Assembly: GCF_010093535.1 (NCBI RefSeq)
Contig: NW_022985180.1
Coordinates: forward strand, 909,321-973,320
Length of the DNA stretch: 64,000 bases
Origin: Lindgomyces ingoldianus
Lineage: Eukaryota; Ascomycota; Dothideomycetes; Pleosporales; Lindgomycetaceae
Reading direction: 5' to 3'
Shown here: piece by piece, positions 46,349 to 59,212 of the stretch
Position numbering within the stretch: the first letter of the stretch is position 1
Layout of the letters: each line of letters begins with the position of its first letter
The notes under the pieces: model-generated
Told to the model about the DNA's origin: nothing
Seen by the model: the letters and a program-made list of their open reading frames with translations, nothing else
The model's database searches: none
Made by a program: the position numbers and the translations under genes

Positions 46349-49300
46349 TGTTGAATAGACTCTCTGCTAGCTAGCACTTGGTGTTAGCAAACGCGTACAA
46401 GACGGAGAGGTTTGCACAGTGTAAACATTGCATAGGGGTGTTAGGTAACTAGTGTTAATTACTTCTTATTTTTCCTTTGTACAGAGGAAAAGGGGGATAT
46501 CTAGATGTTTGCGCACAGAGGTTCGCGCACAAGCATTATGTAACATAGATACGTGATCCTGCTTGTGCGTGATCGCTTATATCTAGGCTGCGACGCTGCT
46601 GCTATGTACAGACACTAGCAACTTTTCTTTTTATCTAAAGAGTTGCCTTCTGTACGCGTTACCTCCCTTTTATTTATATAGGTCTATTTAATTATGTTCT
46701 GCCTTTACTTTACCCTATTTATTAGGACTTGCCTTAGTAATGCTGTGTGTTAGAATAGGCTAGTTATGCTATATAAATAGCTTTTTTTTTTTATATTCTT
46801 TACTTTCTAAGCCCTACTATATAATTCCTTAGCTCTTTTCTTTTTTTGTATAGTGCTAACAGTAACAGATCCTTATAATAAAAAAGATAAGTGCGTATAA
46901 TATAAAAAAAAAAAAAATAAAGAGAAATAGGCTTTATATAAAGGCATTATTAGTCTAGTTAGTCTAAAGCATCCTTGCGCACAAGATTTAGCTAGTCTAC
47001 AGATGCTTCTATCTAGACAGAGAGGCAGTTAGTTAGGACTAATAATTAAAAAGCCTAGTTTAGTGTTTTCTTTATACATACATCTACTAGGTTATCTTTA
47101 CTATTAATTTACTTTATTTTAGTAATTTCCCTTTTTTTATATAATTTATAGAGTAACATAATATTAATTATAAGTTACTTTTTACTAGTAGTGCCTAGCT
47201 TAATAAAGTAATTATATAAAAACCTTAAATCTATATAAATTACTATTAAGATTAGTAGTAGTTTAAGTGTTTATATAATTTACTATAAAGTTATACTAAA
47301 AGTAATTACATTATTAAACTTTCTAACTATTCTATATAGTTTACTAGTAAGAACACTTCTAGTTACTCTTTTACACTTAGTAGAATTCTAGTGTATAATA
47401 TTACCTAGTATTTTAAAGTAGTTACTTTGCTTTATATAGTTTTTATTACTTAATATAATTAAGAATTTTAGCTGTAAGCTAAAGTTCTTATTATTAGTAA
47501 ATAATTTATCTATAAAGATAAACAGCTTTGCATAATTAAGCTATAATAGTAAGAAGGTAAAACTGCGCTTACTATTATCTATCTACTATTAGATTTATGT
47601 GTTAAGTATGTTAATATTATTATATAAAGGGTCTATAGTTTATATAGTAATAGACAGGTTAAATGCTGCCTCTAGTTAACACATAAATATAATGTATACC
47701 TTTTTTACATGTTGCTTAACATATTATTATGCAGCATCTTTATTTTTTAGGTTAATTATATAAAAGTAGCTTACTTATTTCTTTTAAGTAAAAGCTACTA
47801 TGTTATATATAAGTTTAATTCTTCTACTGTTAAACTTAATAGGCTGCTTTTTTACTAAAATAGTTTTACCCTTTATATAAAACTTTACTTTTTATAGTTT
47901 TTTTTTTTTTTTTATATAAAATCTTTTGTTATAATGCTTAAAGTGTTATCTGTTTATAGGCTAGTAATACTAAAAGTGTGCTCTCTTTTATTAGTAATTA
48001 AAAGGTAGGGGTTGTATAAAAAGATGTGCATACATAGCTTTTTTTTATAGTAGTTATAATATGTTTTAAACTAATATAGTCCTAATTTAGCAGCTCTATA
48101 CAAGAGTTGTACAACCTAGAGTATTGTATTTAGTAGAAAGCTCTAGCGCATCTTCTTTAGTAGCTTTGTGTACAGTGTGCGCATAAGCTTATCTATTAAT
48201 TAGATGTATACTTATGTAATATTACATAGTTTAAAATATATTCTATATATAGCTCTTAAGCTTGCTTTTATAGCTAGAAGTAGTCTTTAGCTTATTCTCT
48301 AAATAGTTAGTAACTAGGTAAGGATTTCTCTCTTCTTTTTATCTAAGTAGCTAGCAAACACTAGGCAGAATTTTTTATATAGTTAAGTTATTTTACCTTT
48401 TACTTTTTATATAAAGCAGAGGTTAAAAATCTAACTTTTATGCCTTATTAAGTTATACACTATAACTTTAAAAGTGCTATTAGTAATTAAAGTGTTTATC
48501 TTTATGTAGTCTAATTTCTTAAATAGTTTTTTAAGTATAGTAATTACACTATCTATATAAAGCTTAATAAATAAGGCTTAATTATTCTTCTTTTTCTAGG
48601 TTAGGAATACCTAGTTTAGACTTTATGCAAGTTTCTTTTACCTTTTACTTCTTCTAGTATCTATATCTTCCCTTTGCACTAGTGCAGCATTACTATTCTA
48701 AGGGGCTTAGTCTGTAGTAGGCTTTAGTTCTGCCTTTATAACATTTTTATAAGGCTGTTTTTTTTTTTCTTTTTTAGAAAATCTTTTTATATAGAGATTA
48801 GTTTATCTAGGTTATCTATTATAGGTAAGTTATCTTTCTTTTTTTCTTTATAGTATAGTTTAACCTGTGTATATTAAAGCTTTAGTAGGCTATTTTTTTT
48901 TTAATAATAATGTCTTTTCTTTTAATGCTTTTAATCTTATATAGGCTAGTCTAGCCTTTCTTCTCCCTTTATACTATAATCTTTAAGCTAAGGAGGAGGT
49001 TAAGAACTTTATGTGTTATAGGGCTATTATAAGTGTTAATTACATAATTAATGTTTACTTTTATATAGTCTTTTTAAAGTATTTTTATTACCTTTTATAC
49101 AGCGCTTACTTGTGTAATAATGTCTAGTAATAGTAAAAAGTCTAGGTTAATTCTTAGGTATACTTTAAAAACTAGCAGCGTGGGTACTAGACTATGTAGG
49201 CTAGCTGTGTTGTTTAGAGCCTTAACTGCTATCTGCAGGATAGCCTTATTATCTGTACAGTCACCTAGCTTAGTCTTTAGGATGTTAAACACTTATTAAA

Positions 49301-52300
49301 GAGGTGTGTGCACACGCTTAACCTTTCTAACTACCTAATGTGCTTCTATAGGCATCTGCCTATATGTAGCTCTTATAATCTTTACATAAGCTTAAAAATC
49401 CTCTAAAGCAAAGTTTGTACTAGGGTTATACACAATATAGTTTAGGGGTTCTTAATAGGTGTTAATCTAGCATTTACACAGTGCATTCTAGGTATCTTAT
49501 GTAGACATAGATTTTAGGAATGTAGCAGCCTAAAATAATATGTTTACATTAATAACATGTAGAACATCCTTATTATTAATTTATATAATATTAATAATAA
49601 CTTTATAGTTAAAGTAAGTGTTATTTTTAATTATAAACTTAAATCTTTATAAAGCCTAGTTATATAATTAGTAGAGGTAGCAAAACTTCTTAATCTTTTC
49701 TAGCACTACAGCATTAATGTTATAGCTAGCGCTAGTTAGCATCTTCTAGAGTCTCTCTGTGCAGGGGTGTCTAAATTAGTAGTAAAGGCAGTAGAGTTTT
49801 AATTTAGTAAAGAAAGACATAAATTTTTCTTTACTAATATTAAAAAAAAAGTGTTTTTATTTTTATATAATAAGGACAGTAGTTTTATCTTTATATATAA
49901 TAATATTTAAAATGTTGTTAAAGTATGCTCTAAGTTAGTTAGCATCTACTAGTAATAGCAGAAATAGTGTTAGAGTCTCTAAGATGTAATATGTTATGTT
50001 ACTAACTAAGTTAGTAATTTATATAGTACTAATTAATTCTGTTAATTTTTATTTTTTAAAGCTAATACTTTTCTTCTTTAGTGTTTAGTCTACTTTTATA
50101 TAAGGGAATTTTTATAAGTATGCTTTAAGTTATAACTTCTTTATAGTAGAGATCCTTACTGCGCTAGTATTCTATAGTTTACCTTAGTATACTATATAGT
50201 ATTAATTTTTAAGAATAAACTGTTCTGCGTATCCTTTAGGTTCTAGGCTGTAGATGTCCTCTACAGTTGCGCAGTAGAGAAATGTAGCATTAGTAAAGTA
50301 GTTAATAATCTTCTTACTTTTCTTTTTATTTAAGTTGTTATTATTGTGCAACTTTTCTTCTTTCTACTTTAGTTTACCTTTAAACTCTTAAATGTACACA
50401 TTTACCTTTTTATGTGTTAGTGTCTTATTATAAAATTTTTTATATAAAGAGATATATTAGCGTTTTGCATAAAATTAATTTATGTAAGAATAATTTATTA
50501 ACTAACATTTTTTTTTATAATAAATAAAGCATTACTTTAATTATATAAAGAACTATAGTCTAAATAATCCTTTATATCCCTTTAAGCTTCTTCTATGTTA
50601 TTAATAGCTATGTGTATGTAGTAAGCTATATTGCCTATTAGTGTAGTACATGTTTTAGGATTTATTTATAAATGCATTATTTTATTAATTAATTATAACC
50701 TAAAGTGCTAAACAAAGGTTACTATATAGTGCCTTACATATAGGCTTAATTAAGAACATTACTTATTTAAGTTTAAGTTGCCCTTAGCATGCTTATATAA
50801 TAGTAGTATAAAGCAGTATCTTGCCTTAAAATTATAGACTAAGAGCTTTTTATATAAAAGTAAGTTTATTAATTATAGCTTTAAAAGCTTTATATAAAGT
50901 TTTTATAAAGTTTTTTTATTTACTTTATGTAAAGCTTATTATTATTTAATTTATCTAATACTAGTTATAGTTTATGTTAGTATTAAAGTAATTACTAAGC
51001 TGCTTATATAGTAACTTTTATAATTATTCTAGACTAATATTATAAAAGTAGAACATGTGTGCGCGCTTTTTAAGGATATTAGGAAAGATGCTTATATATA
51101 ATGCCTTAGAGATAGCAAGGTGTTAGTAGAGCTTAATAAATACTATAGCCTTATTAGCTAAGATATTATATAGTTACTTTATATAGTTATTCTTCTTTCT
51201 TTATGCCTTCTAGAATTATATAACTTTCTTAGGTGTAAGGTTCTCTGCTGTAATATCTTATATAAGTAAAAGTTAGTATAAATTGTATAGTAATTAAATT
51301 ATATACAGTAAGTACAAGCTTTAAGGAATCTTATGTAGAGCTGTGGCTACAGGAACATGTAGCTGCCTAGTTGTGCTCTTGTATAGTAAGCTATTACAAG
51401 GTAGTTATACTAATTACAGAGAAAGTATTAAGTCTATAGGTAATTTATATAGAAATATCCTCTGTTATGTTAAGACTAGCAATAGTAGTAATAGTTTTAT
51501 ATAATGCTCTAGTAAAATAGTAAATGTGTGTTCTTCTTTTATAAGTCTATATAGTGTAGTAGCTTCTATTATGTTTTTCTTAAAGCTAATGCTCTTATTC
51601 TATAAAGTAGTAATTAGTTTTTATAAGAATAGTTAGCTAAGATCTCTAAAGTGTATAAGCTTCTACTTTATAAAGTTATTCTAAAAGTTCTTAAGTGTAC
51701 ATATGTTTATTATACTTAACATGTAGAGTTTTATAATTAAGTTAGCTATATATAAATTAAGCTTATTCTTAGGTGTGTTATTTAATAGTTTAATTTTATT
51801 TACTTAATTTTTAATGTTTATCTACTCTGCTAGGGTCTTTACTAAGATGCCTATAAAAGGTATGTATTAGTTATATGTTAATATGTTATGCTAGCTAGTT
51901 ATAGATAGAGCTAGCGTTGCTTATTACTCTATAGTAGTTAGTTATGCGTTGTCGCGCGCTGTCTTACTTCTTGTTATACACTGCCTCTAAACAGCCTTAT
52001 GCAAAAAGATAAAACAGACCTCCTAGCATTAAATAAGCACTACTATTTATATAATACCTTTAAATAGTATTATACAGACAGGTTTCTTGCTTTTACTTAG
52101 GTAACTAAATAGAGATTTACAGCTACTTACATATAAATTAGACTCTATCTTTACTCTTACTAATTTATAGTTAAAGTAGTAAAGAAAAGAATTCTTCTTA
52201 TACATAAACTTTTAAATAAAAAGGTATAAAAAAAGCTTTTTCTTTTATAGTATTTAAACTACTAATTAGTGTTAAATAGACTCTCTACTAGCTAGCACTT

Positions 52301-52535
52301 AGTGTTAGTAAACGCGTATAAGACAGAGAGGTTTGCACAGTGTAAACATTGCATAGGGGTGTTAGGTAACTAGTGTTAATTGCTTCTTGTTTTTCCTCTG
52401 TACAGAGGAAAAGGGGGATATCTAGATGTTCGCGCACAGAGGTTCGCGCACGAGCATCATGTGACATAGATACGTGATCCTGCTCGTGCGTGATCGCTTG
52501 TATCCAGGCCGCGACGCTGCTGCTGCGTACAGACA
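46349..52535 (-). mobile_element. Copia-2 B: complete Ty1/Copia element
   Basis: 266-bp LTRs (46349-46614 and 52270-52535), beginning TGTTGAATAGAC or TGTTAAATAGAC and ending TACAGACA. The duplication ATATT is at 46344-46348 and 52536-52540. Gypsy-2 A reads GAACTATATTAGCTCTAATA uninterrupted near 36157. Coding remnant on the minus strand with integrase upstream of RT and RNase H, hence Copia. At 6187 bp it is the only copy of this family here without insertions. The outer left 40 and outer right 120 bases are nearly unmutated. Confidence 0.95.
46950..52200 (-). pseudogene. Copia-2 B gag-pol remnant
   Basis: Read on the minus strand. The integrase tail survives as a 65-codon open stretch at 49095-49292 (KTKLGDCTDNKAILQIAVKA, then SLVPTLLVFKVYLRINLD), a pattern known from fungal Copia-type polyproteins. 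Next comes LTYNRQPR-type sequence near 48800. An RT remnant lies at about 47950-48650, with motifs resembling KGKATQPYEKSRLVF and ILTQSPTIQR. An RNase H remnant KLFIFIDKLFTNNKNFS lies near 47480-47530. Upstream (50000-52200) is gag-like and poorly readable. Stops are frequent outside the 65-codon stretch. Confidence 0.82.
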
Positions 52536-55500
52536 ATATTAGCTTTAATATAAGCTTTTATTAACTTAAAAGTAAATAGTATAAGTTATATTAACAAAAA
52601 ACTAGCATATAAACTAAATTTTTAATTAATACTACTTACTTAAATAATTTACTTAACTAAATTTAATAAAAAATAACTTAAAAAAGGTTCTATCTTTTAT
52701 ACTATAACTATTATAATTACCTACTAATACTATAAGAAGCAGATTAAGCTCTATGTAATAAACATAAAATGTTATAACCTAATTCTAGAATAACTATAGC
52801 TGTATTAGCATAAAGTTACTTTTAATTACTAAAAGTAAGTCTTAAACTTTAACTTTTTTTAATGCTAAAATGTATGCTTACACTTACACCTAAATAACAC
52901 TTAAGTAGCACTTAATATAGAAGGTTTCTAAACTTACTTTTTAATAACTTAAAAAAAAACTACTTAAGTAAGGCTAATAAGCTAGGCCTTTTACTAAAAT
53001 AAGCTATATAAAATAATTTAATAACTACTTAAACTTAAAAAAAAAAAGCTTTTAAAAAAGCTTTACTTACTTAATTTAAATATAAACTAGGACTTAAATA
53101 ATAAATAAACATCTGCTATATAGAACCTACTTTATTTATAACTCTAGCTTAATAACTAGATTATAAAATCTACATAGTTATAATTTCTAATATAGACTAA
53201 GCTTTAGCTTTTTAAAAATACACTAACTTAAAGATAATAGTCTCTTAAGACTACTATAACTTGTTATATATCTTTTTTTAAAATAAGTCTAATAAGCTTT
53301 TAATATAATGTTTATATAATTACTAAATAACTTTTAAGCCTAGTAAATAACTTAGTTATAAGCTACTATATAAAATGTTACTAAATAAATTAAAAGTGCT
53401 CTAAAAATACTTTAATAAAAACTTAAAAAAAAAGTTTATTTAAGCTAGCTCCTTACTAGTAGTGTTACTTATACTATTTATAAAGAAACTTAAAGGTAGG
53501 CTTTAATTTTATGTTAACTACTAAAGACTAAATACTATTACTATTAAAAACTAATACTTAATTCTTTTTTTATAAAAAACTCTAAGCTAACTAAGTAAAG
53601 TAAAGTATTTTATAAAGTTAGATATTATTACTGCTTTTAATAAGCTAAAAATAATAAAGGGTAATAAGTAGCTAACAGCATTTTAGACTTAATATAGACT
53701 ATTTAAGTACTTAGTAATGCTCTTTAGCTTAGCTAACACACCTAGTACTTTTTAACATTTTATAAACAACTTACTCTAACCCTACCTAGACATGTTCTGC
53801 ACTATATATATTAATAATATTCTAATCTACAGTAATAGCCTTTTAGAGCATAAATAGCATGTACACTTAGTGCTAAAAGCTATACAAGAAGTAGGTCTAT
53901 AACTTAATGTAGACAAATATAAGTTCTACTAATTAAAAGTTACATATTTAAGATATGTAATTTTTATAAATAGCATCTAAATAAACTCTATTAAAGTTTA
54001 GACTATACTAGATTAGTAATACTTAAAAGACATAAAAAATATTTAAGCTTTTATAAAATTTACTAACTTTTACTAATAATTTATTAACAACTTTTTATAG
54101 TAAGTAAGCCTTATAATTACACTTACTAAGAAAAAAATCTAATTTAACTTTAACTTAAATTACTAATAGTCTTTTAACTAGCTAAAGAAAGCCTTTACTA
54201 AAGCCTTAATACTCTACTACTTTAACTTTAAACTACTAATACTTGTAGAAGCTAATGCCTTAGACTACATAGTAGTAGGAGTTCTTTTCTAGACTAAGCT
54301 AGATAGGACTATTAGGCCTATTACATACTTTTTAAAAAGAATAAGTCTTGCAGAAGGTAATTATAAAATCTATAACAAAAAATTACTTACTATAGTATAC
54401 TGCTTTAAATAATAGCAACTTAAACTAAAAAGTGCAGCGCATCTAATATAGGTTTTATCTAACTATAAAAACTTATAGTACTTTGCAACTATAAAATAAC
54501 TTAGCTACTAATAAGCCTATTAGTCTAAATACTTATCTTATTTTAATTTTAAAATTACTTATTATTCTAGTTAAAACAGAGGGAAACTAGATGCTTTTAT
54601 AAAGTAATTCTAAAACATCTTTACTTAAAAAAAAGTGTAAAAGGCTTAACACTAAACTTTACTTTAACTTAAGCTATTTTTAGACCTTAACTTAAATAAA
54701 ATAAATTAGATAATTAATTAAATTATTATTAATAAGTATTTAAATAATAAATTTATTTAAGAAACTTTAGACTTACTCTAAAACAGCACTAGTTAGTTAA
54801 AAAAGGTAACACTAGCTAACTATAAAAACTAAAATAGTAAGCTATATTACTATAACTAACTTATAATTTTTAATTTTAATAAACTAAGAATTAAACTACT
54901 CTAAATTATACATAACTTGCCTGTTAAAGAACACCTAGGCAGAGAAAAGACTCTTAACCTACTATAAAGAGAGTACTACTAGCCCTGCATGTTCTATACT
55001 GTACACTAATATGTATTATGTTGCTATACTTACTATAAAGTAAAAGCCTTTTAAAAAAAGTATAATAGCCTACTTAAACTACTTCTAATCTTTAAATAAG
55101 CTTAGAAAAACATATTAATTAATTTTATTATAAACCTACTTCTATTTAAAGAGTATATAAATATTATAGTAGTTGTTAATTACTTAACTAAGTATTAACA
55201 CTTAATATTATATTTTTTTATAACTGCCTCTAATATAGCCTAGTTATTCTACTAATACATATAAGTTTACTATAGCCTGCCTAACATAATTATATTAGAT
55301 AGAGGTACACAGTTTGTCTTAGCCTTCTAGAATAAACTTTATAAATAGCTCTAAATTATCTTTTATTTATCTATAGCTTTTTACCTAAAGACTAATAGCT
55401 AGACTAAGAATATAAACACTATAATAAAATAAGTCTTATAAGTGTACATAAACTACTAGTAGGACAACTAAGTAAAATAGTTAGCTATAGCATAGTTTAA

Positions 55501-56710
55501 AGCTAATAACATAATATCTAAATTAACATAAGTATCTCTGTTTTTAGTAAACTATAAATACTACTTTTAAATAAAATTTAAACTACTTTTAAATACCCCC
55601 TAACTAACTTATTAATTTATATAAGTAATAAACATAAATAGACTTATTAATAAGATTTAAAATATATCTAAATATGTTTATAAAAAGCTTACATAGGCTT
55701 AAGCTTTTTAATAAAAGTACATAAACTAATTCTAAACCTCTACCCCTACATATGCAGCTAGTAAGAAGGTCTAGCTAGACACTAGAAAAATCTAAATAAA
55801 CTAATAATTAAAGAAACTTAATTAAAAGAACTTTAGCCCCTTTATAGTAGCCTATATAGTCTTATTATATGCTTACTAATTAATCCTACCTAACAGCATA
55901 AAGATACACCCTGTGTTCTACGTATTATTGCTGCGCTAAGTAGCTTCTAAATTTAACTATCTACCTAGACAGCTAAACCTGCTACCTAAACTTATTATTA
56001 TAAATAATAAACTAGAATATGTTATAGAAAATGTTAAATAGATTTAGTTTAATAAGAAAAAATGTATCTATAAATACTTTATAAAATAGACTAGATATAA
56101 CAAACTGTTATAGAAACCTGCAGAAGCCTTATAAAAGAACTCTACAGTAACTTAATTCTATACTTAATACCTATCTAAACTAAACTTATACTCTAATAAA
56201 AATAACCTAATGCTAAAACTACTAATGTAAAGGATTCTCTTCTTAATAAGGGGGAGAGTACTGTTACAGTATCCTCCCTAGATCCTAGACATAACTATAT
56301 TAGACGTGTACTAGAGTATTATTAGTGCACATCTAACATAAACATAACACAACATAGACATAAACTTAAGCATAAACTGCTTTAACACTAACTAAACCTA
56401 AAATAGGCTTAATTTATACTTAAAGCGCTTAGACTTTTAAGCTAAGTATTTAATTACTAATTTCTTTTTAAACCTTCCTGTTCCTTACACAACGTCTTGT
56501 ACCTACTATAATACCTTACGTAGTAATTAAACTAGACCTCTGTGAAGCTCTATAACCTTACTCGTGCACAATCGTGACAAGGTGCGACTAAATACATAAG
56601 GGAATAGAGTAGGTTAGAGCTAGGTTAGGGTTAGGGCTGATACAGGGTTAGGGCTATTACAGGGGCCTTCTAGGCCATCTAAGATAGAACAATTTATAAG
56701 GATTGTTACA

Positions 56711-57748
56711 CTACCCCCCCTCTGTAGACTAATAGTCCCTATTAGTAGTAATTATAGTATAAAGTATTGCTATTATGTTCTCTGTGACGACAAGCACTGT
56801 CTCTACTACCGTATGGAGCTGGGGAAGCAAGGTAGAGTAGGTCGGCTCTATTTCAGCTAAACTAGGATGGGGAGTAGAGGAGGCGAAGGGTTTTCGCGAG
56901 AGAAAAGCTTGCGCAGCGCCAAGGCGCTAGCGCGCTCGCTTAACCCTTAGCGAGATCATGTGACTAGCAGCGGAGCTTGACAAGCAGCACCGTCACATTC
57001 TCTGCCTTCTTAAACTAAAACTAGTCTAATTTAGCTAGGTGTCCTTGCTCTAAAATATTCCTTTGCAATGCTAGCAGTGTCCTCTAACTAAACGCTATGT
57101 GTGCGCGCTAGCTCTAATAGTAATCTATATTAATATCTAGCCTATTAATAATAAAGGCTTACTATTATTTTTTGCTATCTATGCAGTTATTAATTTTAAG
57201 CGTGCGTTTAGTAAAGTAGCATTAAGTATTATTAAAGGTGCCTAAAAAGTCTTTTGCTACTAGAGCAGTAGAGGTAATTTAAAGTATTATTAGTAGTAAT
57301 TTAGTAGTTAGCAGGGGTTAACTAGCAGTCTTAGCTAGATTAGCTGCTAGAGATTAACTTTAAATTAGGTAGGTCTAGCTTTAGGTTCTATAGACGTAGG
57401 TTTCGCTGTTAATAGAGTAGTAGTTAGTAGTTAAAAGTTAGGCATTAGCAGTTATCTCTAATTCTAATAAGTTATTAGTAGTCTTTAAGTTTCTACTTTA
57501 GTATATTCTTTATAACTTTTCTAAAGGTAATTCTAATTATAGAGGATAGAAAGTTCTAAACCTAAAGGCTTAGTTAATAGAAGGTCTCTAAGATTCTATC
57601 TATAGACTAAATAGTTTAATATAACAGTGTGTAAGTATTATAACCTAAACTAAATTAGACACGTCTTAGGCTTAGACATAGTTAAACAAATAATTAGTGT
57701 AATATTATAATAAGGCTGTTACTAGCAAAAGTAAGTTTTTTAATATAA
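56711..57748 (-). other. Internal region of LTR-X #2, no coding remnant recognised
   Basis: About 1 kb of AT-rich sequence interrupted by a GC-rich solo LTR (56783-56997). No reverse transcriptase, integrase or gag signature is visible on either strand even when TAG/TAA are ignored. The right 150 or so bases are shared with LTR-X #1 (12516-12576 and 34395-34517). Confidence 0.65.
56783..56997. repeat. 215-bp GC-rich solo LTR or MITE
   Basis: Ends TGTGACGACAAGC and CACCGTCACA, flanked by the 5-bp duplication TTCTC (56778-56782 and 56998-57002). It contains GCGCAGCGCCAAGGCGCTAGC-like palindromic GC-rich sequence and is free of RIP. No second copy in the window. Confidence 0.72.
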
Positions 57749-58027
57749 TGTAACACTATAGGCAAGACAATAGGTCTAAATGCGGTGGAAATCTACTTAG
57801 AGGCATATAGGAGTGCGTAGGGACTTAGAACCTAGGAATTTCTATTAACACCTATAGGCCTTGTACAAAGGATATTAGAAAACTACTAAGCTAGCTAAGG
57901 GGAGAGGTGCGACTAAATACATGAGGGAATAGAGGTAACAGCAGGAGTCGGGGCCAGGTCGGAGTCGGGGCCGATACAGGGGCCTTCCGGGCCATCCGAG
58001 ATGGAACAATTCATGAGGATCGTTACA
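57749..58027 (-). repeat. LTR-X #2 right LTR
   Basis: 279 bp. The outer right 100 bases are unmutated (GGAGTCGGGGCCAGGTCGG, CCTTCCGGGCCATCCGAGAT), which makes it the reference for the mutated LTR-X copies. Confidence 0.9.
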
Positions 58028-58032
58028 ACTAT

Positions 58033-58204
58033 ATGTATTTAACAACGCCTTCTTATAAGCTCGTTCTTACATGCTACACAGCTAAGTATAGAACAACCCT
58101 GTTGTCTATATATTACTCTATCCCTTAGACTAGTTCCTGTACTAGCTTCCCCTATTGCTGTTACAGCTAAGCAAAGAATAAACAATAGAAGTTAAAAAGA
58201 TATA
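58033..58204. other. AT-rich spacer, nothing recognised
   Basis: Sequence between the LTR-X #2 target duplication and the first pogo end. No copy noticed elsewhere in the window and no coding evidence. Confidence 0.4.
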
Positions 58205-58366
58205 ACGTATTCTATAAGCAAGTTGCTTACACACCTAAGTTACTTACTTTTACTAAGGCTATACTTAACTACTTTTTCTATACTAATGCATTTTTAATAA
58301 CACTACTTAAATGTGTTAAAAGATTGTTAAATACAGCTTATACTTTAGGTTTTTAAATAAAATATA
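58205..58366 (+). mobile_element. Pogo left end, outermost of a pogo-in-pogo series
   Basis: ACGTATTCTATAAGCAAG follows TA. The sequence then matches the 5' end of pogo-1 for 160 bases up to TTTAAATAAAATATA, where the next pogo begins. Its remainder would lie beyond the window. Confidence 0.82.
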
Positions 58367-58562
58367 ACGTACTCTACAGGCAAGTTACTTACACAGCTAA
58401 GTTACTTACTTTTACTAAGACTCTACTAAACTACTCTTCTTACACTAATATATTTCTAATAACACTACTTAGATATGCTAAAAGAACATTAAATACAGCT
58501 TACACTTTAAACTTTTAAATAAAATATAACACGCTTAAAGTAATATGCTATAGCTATATATA
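58367..58562 (+). mobile_element. Pogo left end, second in the series
   Basis: ACGTACTCTACAGGCAAG inserted at a TA of the preceding copy. It follows the pogo-1 5' end to GCTATAGCTATATATA, where the third copy begins. An uninterrupted relative of this junction is at about 59925-59950. Confidence 0.84.
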
Positions 58563-58932
58563 ACGTACTTTACAGGCGAGTTGCTTACACACCTAAGTTG
58601 CTTACTTTTGCTAAGACCACACCCTAACAAACTCTATTATAGTCTATAATAACCCGCTCTAGCACTATATAGTATAGTATAGTATAAAATATTATTTAGA
58701 TACTACTTCTACTTCTTACTTACACATTTATGCGTTATGCTTAGTCTAATTACACTGTCTGCAGCGCCTTTAGAATAGCTTACTTACTTTAGCTTACACT
58801 TGCTTTTTTACTTTTTTTTATTACTACGCGCTTTAAACTTCTTTAGAGCTGTTAAGTGTAAGCTTTTTTAAATTATTAAAGTCTTTTTTACTTTAATTTA
58901 CTTTCGTTTATATAATTTATATTATGTAGTAG
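58563..58932 (-). mobile_element. Pogo end, third in the series, opposite orientation
   Basis: Starts ACGTACTTTACAGGCGAG and continues with the pogo-1 3' end, as in pogo c (GTTATGCTTAGTCTAATTAC). It is interrupted by the Copia-2 C LTR at 58933; pogo c reads TTATGTGGCAGCC across the equivalent site. Confidence 0.85.
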
Positions 58933-59212
58933 TGTTAAATAGGCTCTGTTAGCTAGCTGCTTATAGTATAAGCACTTTAGTAGCAAGAGTAAGAGTAGTG
59001 TACAGTGTGCACAGTGTACAGAGTAGGTAAGGTAAGGGCAACATGTTTCTAGTTCTATTACTCTTGTCTTTCCTCTATATAGAGAAAAAGGGGGATATTT
59101 AGATGTTTACGCACAGAGGTTTACGCACAAGTATTATGTAACATAGATATGTAATCCTGCTTATGCGCAATAGCTTATATCTAAACTGTAACACTACTGC
59201 TATGTATAAACA
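58933..59212 (-). repeat. Copia-2 C left LTR (3' LTR of the minus-strand element)
   Basis: Starts TGTTAAATAGGC and ends ATAAACA (mutated from GTACAGACA). The left third is preserved and the right third heavily mutated, as expected for an outer-edge sparing pattern. Confidence 0.88.

Larger units (their letters stand above)
44727..56579 (+). mobile_element. Gypsy-2 B: Ty3/Gypsy element split by Copia-2 B
   Basis: LTRs 44727-45043 and 56262-56579 match Gypsy-2 A. The duplication AGGTG is at 44722-44726 and 56580-56584. LTR-X #2's own right LTR reads GAGAGGTGCGACTAAATAC uninterrupted near 57901-57919. Internal pieces 45044-46348 and 52536-56261 follow Gypsy-2 A closely and are more heavily mutated. 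The purine run AAGGGGGAGAG precedes the right LTR. Confidence 0.94.
44566..58027 (-). mobile_element. LTR-X #2: complete short LTR element hosting Gypsy-2 B
   Basis: The left LTR starts TGTAACGGCACAGG at 44566, is interrupted at 44726 and resumes at 56585-56710. The right LTR is 57749-58027. The 5-bp duplication ACTAT flanks both ends (44561-44565 and 58028-58032). Between the LTRs there is only 1038 bp (56711-57748) with no recognisable protein, so this is a non-autonomous TRIM-like element. A purine run on the minus strand (reverse of CTACCCCCCCTCTG, 56711-56724) next to the left LTR is a plausible polypurine tract and sets the orientation. Confidence 0.9.

Noticed and set aside
52288..52536. 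82-codon minus-strand frame
   Set aside because: It lies entirely within the right LTR of Copia-2 B and is open only because that LTR edge escaped RIP.
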